This document shows, one piece after another, positions 7,801 to 9,941 of a DNA stretch of 9,941 nucleotides. The position numbers were made by a program, and so were the translations under genes. This DNA is from Frankiaceae bacterium (GTDB lineage: Bacteria > Actinomycetota > Actinomycetes > JAVEEJ01), in NCBI GenBank assembly GCA_030840515.1, contig JAVEEJ010000196.1:1-9941 (forward strand). The letters run 5' to 3'. Within the stretch, counting starts at the first letter, position 1, and each line of letters starts with the position of its first letter. Below the pieces are notes generated by a model. The model was not told the DNA's origin and searched no databases. It saw only the letters and a program-made list of their open reading frames with translations.

Positions 7801-9667
7801 CACCCGCGCCCCCCGGGCGCCGGAGCCCGAAGTCGTAGACATACGCGCGGGTGCCGTCCGACGGCTCGAGCTCGTAGGGACGCTCGTCGGTGACCTCGAC
7901 GCCCATGTTCTGCAGCACCGGCATCACAGCCGAGAGCGACAACGCCGGCCCGCGGCGGAACAGCTTGAAGCGTCGCTCACCGGGTGCCGCACCCGCCGGC
8001 CGGTAGAGCGCGGTGACCAGGTCATCACCGAGCCGGTCCAGCCGGTCGAGGTCGAGCACGCCGATGCGCGCCGGGAAGTCCTCCTTGTAGGCCTCCGGGT
8101 AGGCATCGCCCCAGAGCCGCACGAGCTCCGACGCCCGTGCCTCACCGAGCATCTCGAGCGCGGAGTCGGCGAGGTCGTCGTTCCACGTGTGGGTCGCCTC
8201 GGTGAGCTGCTCACGCACCGCGTCGACGTCGACGTCGAGCTTGGCCGCACCCGGCTCGGTGCGGACGATGAAGTGCAGCCGGGCGAGCACGGACTCGGTG
8301 ATCCGGGTGGTGTACTCGACCGAGTTGCCGCCGTACGCCTCCATGAGGATCGACTGCATGGCCAGCCGCACCTGCGTGGTGAAGCGATCGCGCGGGAGGA
8401 ACACCAGGCAGGAGATGAAGCGCCCGTAGTCGTCGCGACGGGGGAAGACGGCGACTCGACGCCGGTCCTGCAGGTGCAGGATGCCTTCGGAGATCTCCCC
8501 CAGGTCGCCCTCGTCGATCTGGAACAGCTCGTCGCGCGGGAACGTCTCCAGGATCTGCAGCAGGTCATTCCAGTCGTGGCTGTCGCGCTCGAAGCCCGAC
8601 GCGCTGAGCACCGTCGCCACCTTGCGGCGCACGACCGGCACGGTCAGCGCTGACACGACGTAGACGCTCGGCGCGAACAGGCCAAGGAACCGGCGCTCCC
8701 CCACCGCGTTGCCTGCGGCGTCGAAGCGCTTCACGCCGACGTAGTCCAGATAGCTCGGGCGCTGCACGGTCGCGCGCGAGTTGGCCTTGGTCAGGGTGAG
8801 CAGCCGCGGCTCGAGCGCCTTGGAGCGCACGTCCGGGGGGAGGTCGGCGAAGCTGCGGCTCACCGGCGCCAGGCCTGCGTCGCGCAGGATGCCGAGCCCC
8901 GACCCCGGTCGTGAGCACAGCGCCTCCTCACCGGGGTCGCCGGTGAGGTCGTACTCACGGAACCCCAGGAAGGTGAAGTTCCCCTCGACCATCCACCGGA
9001 GCAGCGCCGCGCCTTCCTCGATCTCCTCGGCGGCGACGGTGCTGGGTGGCGTCGCCTCGAGCTCGGCGAGGATCTCGTCGACTCGCGCGCAGACCTTCGC
9101 GCGGTCCTCGACCACAGCGCGCACGTCCTCGAGCACCCGACGCAGGTCGCTGCGGAGTCGGTCGAGGGTCGCGGGATCGGACTGCCGGTCGACCTCGACG
9201 TGCATGAAGGACTCGCGTACGACGTCTGCATCCTGCTCCGTCCCCGCTGCCCCGACGGCGATGAAGCCACCGACGGCGTCGCGCCGCACCATCAGCTGGG
9301 GGTGGACGATCAGGTGGATGGCCAGGTCGTGCCGGGTGAGCTCGGCGCTGACCGAGTCGACCAGGAACGGCATGTCGTCGATGACCACCTCGACCACCGT
9401 GTGGGGCGAGGACCAGCCGTCGTCGGCGATCGTCGGGTTGATGACCCGGACCAGGGCCGTGCCCATCGGACGGCGCTCGGCGAGACGCAGCTGGGAAAGC
9501 GCGGCACCGCGGACGTCATCGGGGTCGCGGCCGAGCAGGTCCTCGGGCGCGACGTGGCGGTAGTACTGCCGCAGGTAGGCGCCGTACTCGCCGCCGCCAG
9601 AGGAGATGGCGCGCTCGACCAGGTCGTTCTTGGCCTGGTCCAGACGGCTCCCCGCCGTCGTCGGCAT
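4814..9667 (-). CDS. gdh: NAD-specific glutamate dehydrogenase, large (about 180 kDa) type
   Basis: Cytoplasmic enzyme that oxidatively deaminates L-glutamate to 2-oxoglutarate and ammonium with NAD+, linking amino-acid catabolism to the TCA cycle. The 1,617 residues match the usual length of this actinobacterial/proteobacterial class (Streptomyces and mycobacterial enzymes are about 1,600-1,650). The N-terminal half holds the ACT-like regulatory regions; the block DDMPFLVDSVS (97-107) is characteristic. The catalytic core starts near residue 790 with the RGGLRWSDRREDFR block. It contains the catalytic lysine in PTGAKGG (K848), the likely catalytic aspartate in ADKGT (D914) and the NAD-binding loop GVGDMSG (983-989). 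The GGNLGLTQRGR block follows near 1140, then the C-terminal helical domain. No frameshift or missing core residue was seen. The ATG at 9667 is preceded by a good ribosome-binding site. In mycobacteria this class is inhibited by unphosphorylated GarA and is modulated by amino acids; such control here is inference. It is probably first in an operon with the ABC gene and divergent from the DUF2505 gene. Confidence 0.97.
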   Translation of the reverse strand: MPTTAGSRLDQAKNDLVERAISSGGGEYGAYLRQYYRHVAPEDLLGRDPDDVRGAALSQLRLAERRPMGTALVRVINPTIADDGWSSPHTVVEVVIDDMPFLVDSVSAELTRHDLAIHLIVHPQLMVRRDAVGGFIAVGAAGTEQDADVVRESFMHVEVDRQSDPATLDRLRSDLRRVLEDVRAVVEDRAKVCARVDEILAELEATPPSTVAAEEIEEGAALLRWMVEGNFTFLGFREYDLTGDPGEEALCSRPGSGLGILRDAGLAPVSRSFADLPPDVRSKALEPRLLTLTKANSRATVQRPSYLDYVGVKRFDAAGNAVGERRFLGLFAPSVYVVSALTVPVVRRKVATVLSASGFERDSHDWNDLLQILETFPRDELFQIDEGDLGEISEGILHLQDRRRVAVFPRRDDYGRFISCLVFLPRDRFTTQVRLAMQSILMEAYGGNSVEYTTRITESVLARLHFIVRTEPGAAKLDVDVDAVREQLTEATHTWNDDLADSALEMLGEARASELVRLWGDAYPEAYKEDFPARIGVLDLDRLDRLGDDLVTALYRPAGAAPGERRFKLFRRGPALSLSAVMPVLQNMGVEVTDERPYELEPSDGTRAYVYDFGLRRPGGAGGTEVDAEVRRRFEEAFAAVWRGEAENDGFNALVLAADLTWSEVAVIRAYAKYLRQTGSTFSQAYIEATLAAHTGLARLLVQLFGARFDPAFAKDRAEAEGTLVSAMEAGLDDVASLDEDRILRAMLRLVQATVRTNAYQSAADGQLKDYLSFKLDPKRVPGLPAPRPAYEIWVCSPRVEGVHLRFGSVARGGLRWSDRREDFRTEVLGLVKAQMVKNTVIVPTGAKGGFVVKRPVADPMNREAVMAEGVECYRTFIRGMLDITDNIVAGEVTPPAQVVRHDSDDPYLVVAADKGTATFSDIANAIANDYGFWLGDAFASGGSAGYDHKGMGITARGAWESVKRHFRDLGVDVQSTDFTVVGVGDMSGDVFGNGMLLSQHIRLVAAFDHRHIFLDPAPDAAQSWAERKRLFELPRSSWDDYDKSLISAGGGVFSRAAKSIPVTAEVAAVLGLPDGTATLTPAELMKAILLAPVDLLWNGGIGTYVKASLESHPQVGDKANDAIRVDGNQLRCTVVGEGGNLGLTQRGRIEYALAGGRIYTDAIDNSAGVDTSDHEVNIKILLNAAVDAGDLTRKQRDAQLAAMTDEVAALVLRDNYEQTLALEISRTQGPGMLHVHAAYIEFLEKQGRLDRTLEALPSDAQIAERRAAGLGLTTPEFAVLLAYTKIWLTDAVLASDAPEDPYLHRQLAAYFPTPLREKYAAEMERHRLRREIIVTGVVNEMVNYAGVTFAFRIGEETGASAADIVRAWATARDVYDVPDVVAAIESLDNQVEASVQTQMQLRARQLVERATRWLLQNRRPPLDVTSTVAALEPGIRTVVESLPKTVTGHDRERFDAETDELVGRGVPAELAARVASLTVAYSALDIVDTATSTGRDVAEVAQLYFALDERLLLWRLREQVLALPRDTRWQTLARAALRDDLYAAHAALVADVIAKTDSGLPVDARLSAWVEANQVAVGRAAQILGDVANAEIQDLATLSVALRQIRGVIQSSAASS

Positions 9668-9672
9668 CGCGA

Positions 9673-9679
9673 CCCCTTT
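9673..9679 (-). promoter_or_regulatory. Ribosome-binding site of gdh
   Basis: The minus strand reads AAAGGGG, then TCGCG, then the ATG at 9667. This is a strong purine-rich Shine-Dalgarno element at five-base spacing, and it supports this ATG as the start of the dehydrogenase. Confidence 0.75.
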
Positions 9680-9713
9680 GTCGCTGGTCCATCCATCAAG
9701 ATCGGTCGAGCCA

Positions 9714-9719
9714 ACCCTA
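9714..9719 (-). promoter_or_regulatory. Putative -10 element of the gdh promoter
   Basis: TAGGGT on the minus strand fits the actinobacterial TANNNT -10 consensus. It would place the transcript start near 9707 and give a leader of about 40 bases carrying the ribosome-binding site. No TTGAC-like -35 is visible at 16-18 bases upstream, which is common in actinobacterial promoters but weakens the call. It is the mirror copy of the plus-strand element at 9736-9741. Confidence 0.4.
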
Positions 9720-9735
9720 GTCCCCGGCTTCGTCG

Positions 9736-9741
9736 TAGGGT
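9736..9741 (+). promoter_or_regulatory. Putative -10 element (leaderless start) of the DUF2505 gene, or its ribosome-binding site
   Basis: TAGGGT lies six bases before the ATG at 9748. As a TANNNT -10 element it would put the transcript start at or next to the ATG, giving a leaderless mRNA, a frequent arrangement in actinobacteria. The contained AGGG, seven bases from the ATG, could instead serve as a Shine-Dalgarno site. No -35 match is visible. Confidence 0.45.
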
Positions 9742-9747
9742 GCGGAC

Positions 9748-9941
9748 ATGGCCACGAAGATCACAAGCAAGGACGAGTACGACGCCTCCCCCGACGCTGT
9801 GATGGCTGCGCTGAGCGACGAGCAGTTCCAGCTCGAGAAGCACGCGGCGGTTGGCAGCACGAACGCCAAGGTGCTCGAGATCGCGGAGCAACCCGACGGC
9901 TCTATCCGGCTGCGAATCCAGCGGGACGTCGAGACCGCCGG
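9748..9941 (+). CDS. DUF2505 family protein (SRPBCC-like), N-terminal part
   Basis: The first 64 codons of a gene cut by the right edge of the window. The protein begins MATKITSKDEYDASPDAVMA and continues with the LSDEQF block, residues 22-27. This is the pattern of actinobacterial DUF2505 proteins: a first strand, then a helix after a YDASPDAV-like segment, as in SRPBCC/START-type ligand-binding folds. These proteins are small, usually around 160-170 residues, soluble and of unknown function. No signal peptide is visible. The ATG is chosen because an AGGG/TAGGGT element sits just upstream and the N-terminus matches the family. The gene is divergent from gdh and may share regulatory DNA with it. 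Family assignment is from recognition of the N-terminus only. Confidence 0.75.
   Translation, partial: MATKITSKDEYDASPDAVMAALSDEQFQLEKHAAVGSTNAKVLEIAEQPDGSIRLRIQRDVETA

Larger units (their letters stand above)
9714..9741. repeat. Inverted repeat ACCCTA-N16-TAGGGT between divergent genes
   Basis: Two perfect six-base arms, 9714-9719 and 9736-9741, face each other across 16 bases; their centres are 22 bases apart, about two helical turns. The arms do not extend further. The simplest reading is two back-to-back -10 elements. An operator for a dimeric regulator is an alternative that the sequence alone cannot separate from this. Confidence 0.4.

Overview
The window reads as chromosomal DNA from a high-GC actinobacterium. 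The coding bias is strongly GC-rich, with long spurious open frames opposite the real genes. The gene families are also typical of actinobacteria: an FHA-containing type VII secretion-type ATPase, a 1,600-residue NAD-glutamate dehydrogenase and a DUF2505 protein. Nocardioidaceae or relatives would fit, but I cannot fix the genus from sequence alone. There is no RNA gene, insertion sequence, CRISPR array, integrase or phage gene, and coding density is near 100%.

Layout. (1) Positions 3-3974, plus strand: a 1,323-residue membrane-anchored FtsK/SpoIIIE-type ATPase of the EssC/EccC kind. Its order is a ubiquitin-like N-terminus, an FHA domain, two membrane helices and three tandem P-loop modules, of which only the first has intact catalytic motifs. 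(2) Positions 3985-4782, minus strand: a single-domain ABC ATPase of the ModF/YlmA-like group. It converges on the first gene with a 10-base gap. (3) Positions 4814-9667, minus strand: a complete large NAD-dependent glutamate dehydrogenase, 31 bases upstream of the ABC gene and probably co-transcribed with it. (4) Positions 9668-9747: an 80-base divergent promoter region with two identical TAGGGT elements in mirror orientation, a strong ribosome-binding site for gdh, and probably a leaderless start for the next gene. (5) Positions 9748-9941, plus strand: the first 64 codons of a DUF2505 (SRPBCC-like) protein cut by the window edge. No gene-free stretch exceeds 80 bases.

How they fit together. 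The ATPase gene is the end, or a detached part, of a secretion locus lying to the left of the window; nothing downstream of it belongs to such a system. The gdh-ABC pair looks like a separate housekeeping transcription unit for glutamate catabolism plus an ABC ATPase that has no permease partner in view. I do not see a clearly novel system. The points most worth checking are the asymmetric motor of the FtsK-like protein with its intact phosphothreonine-binding FHA domain, and the mirrored divergent promoter.
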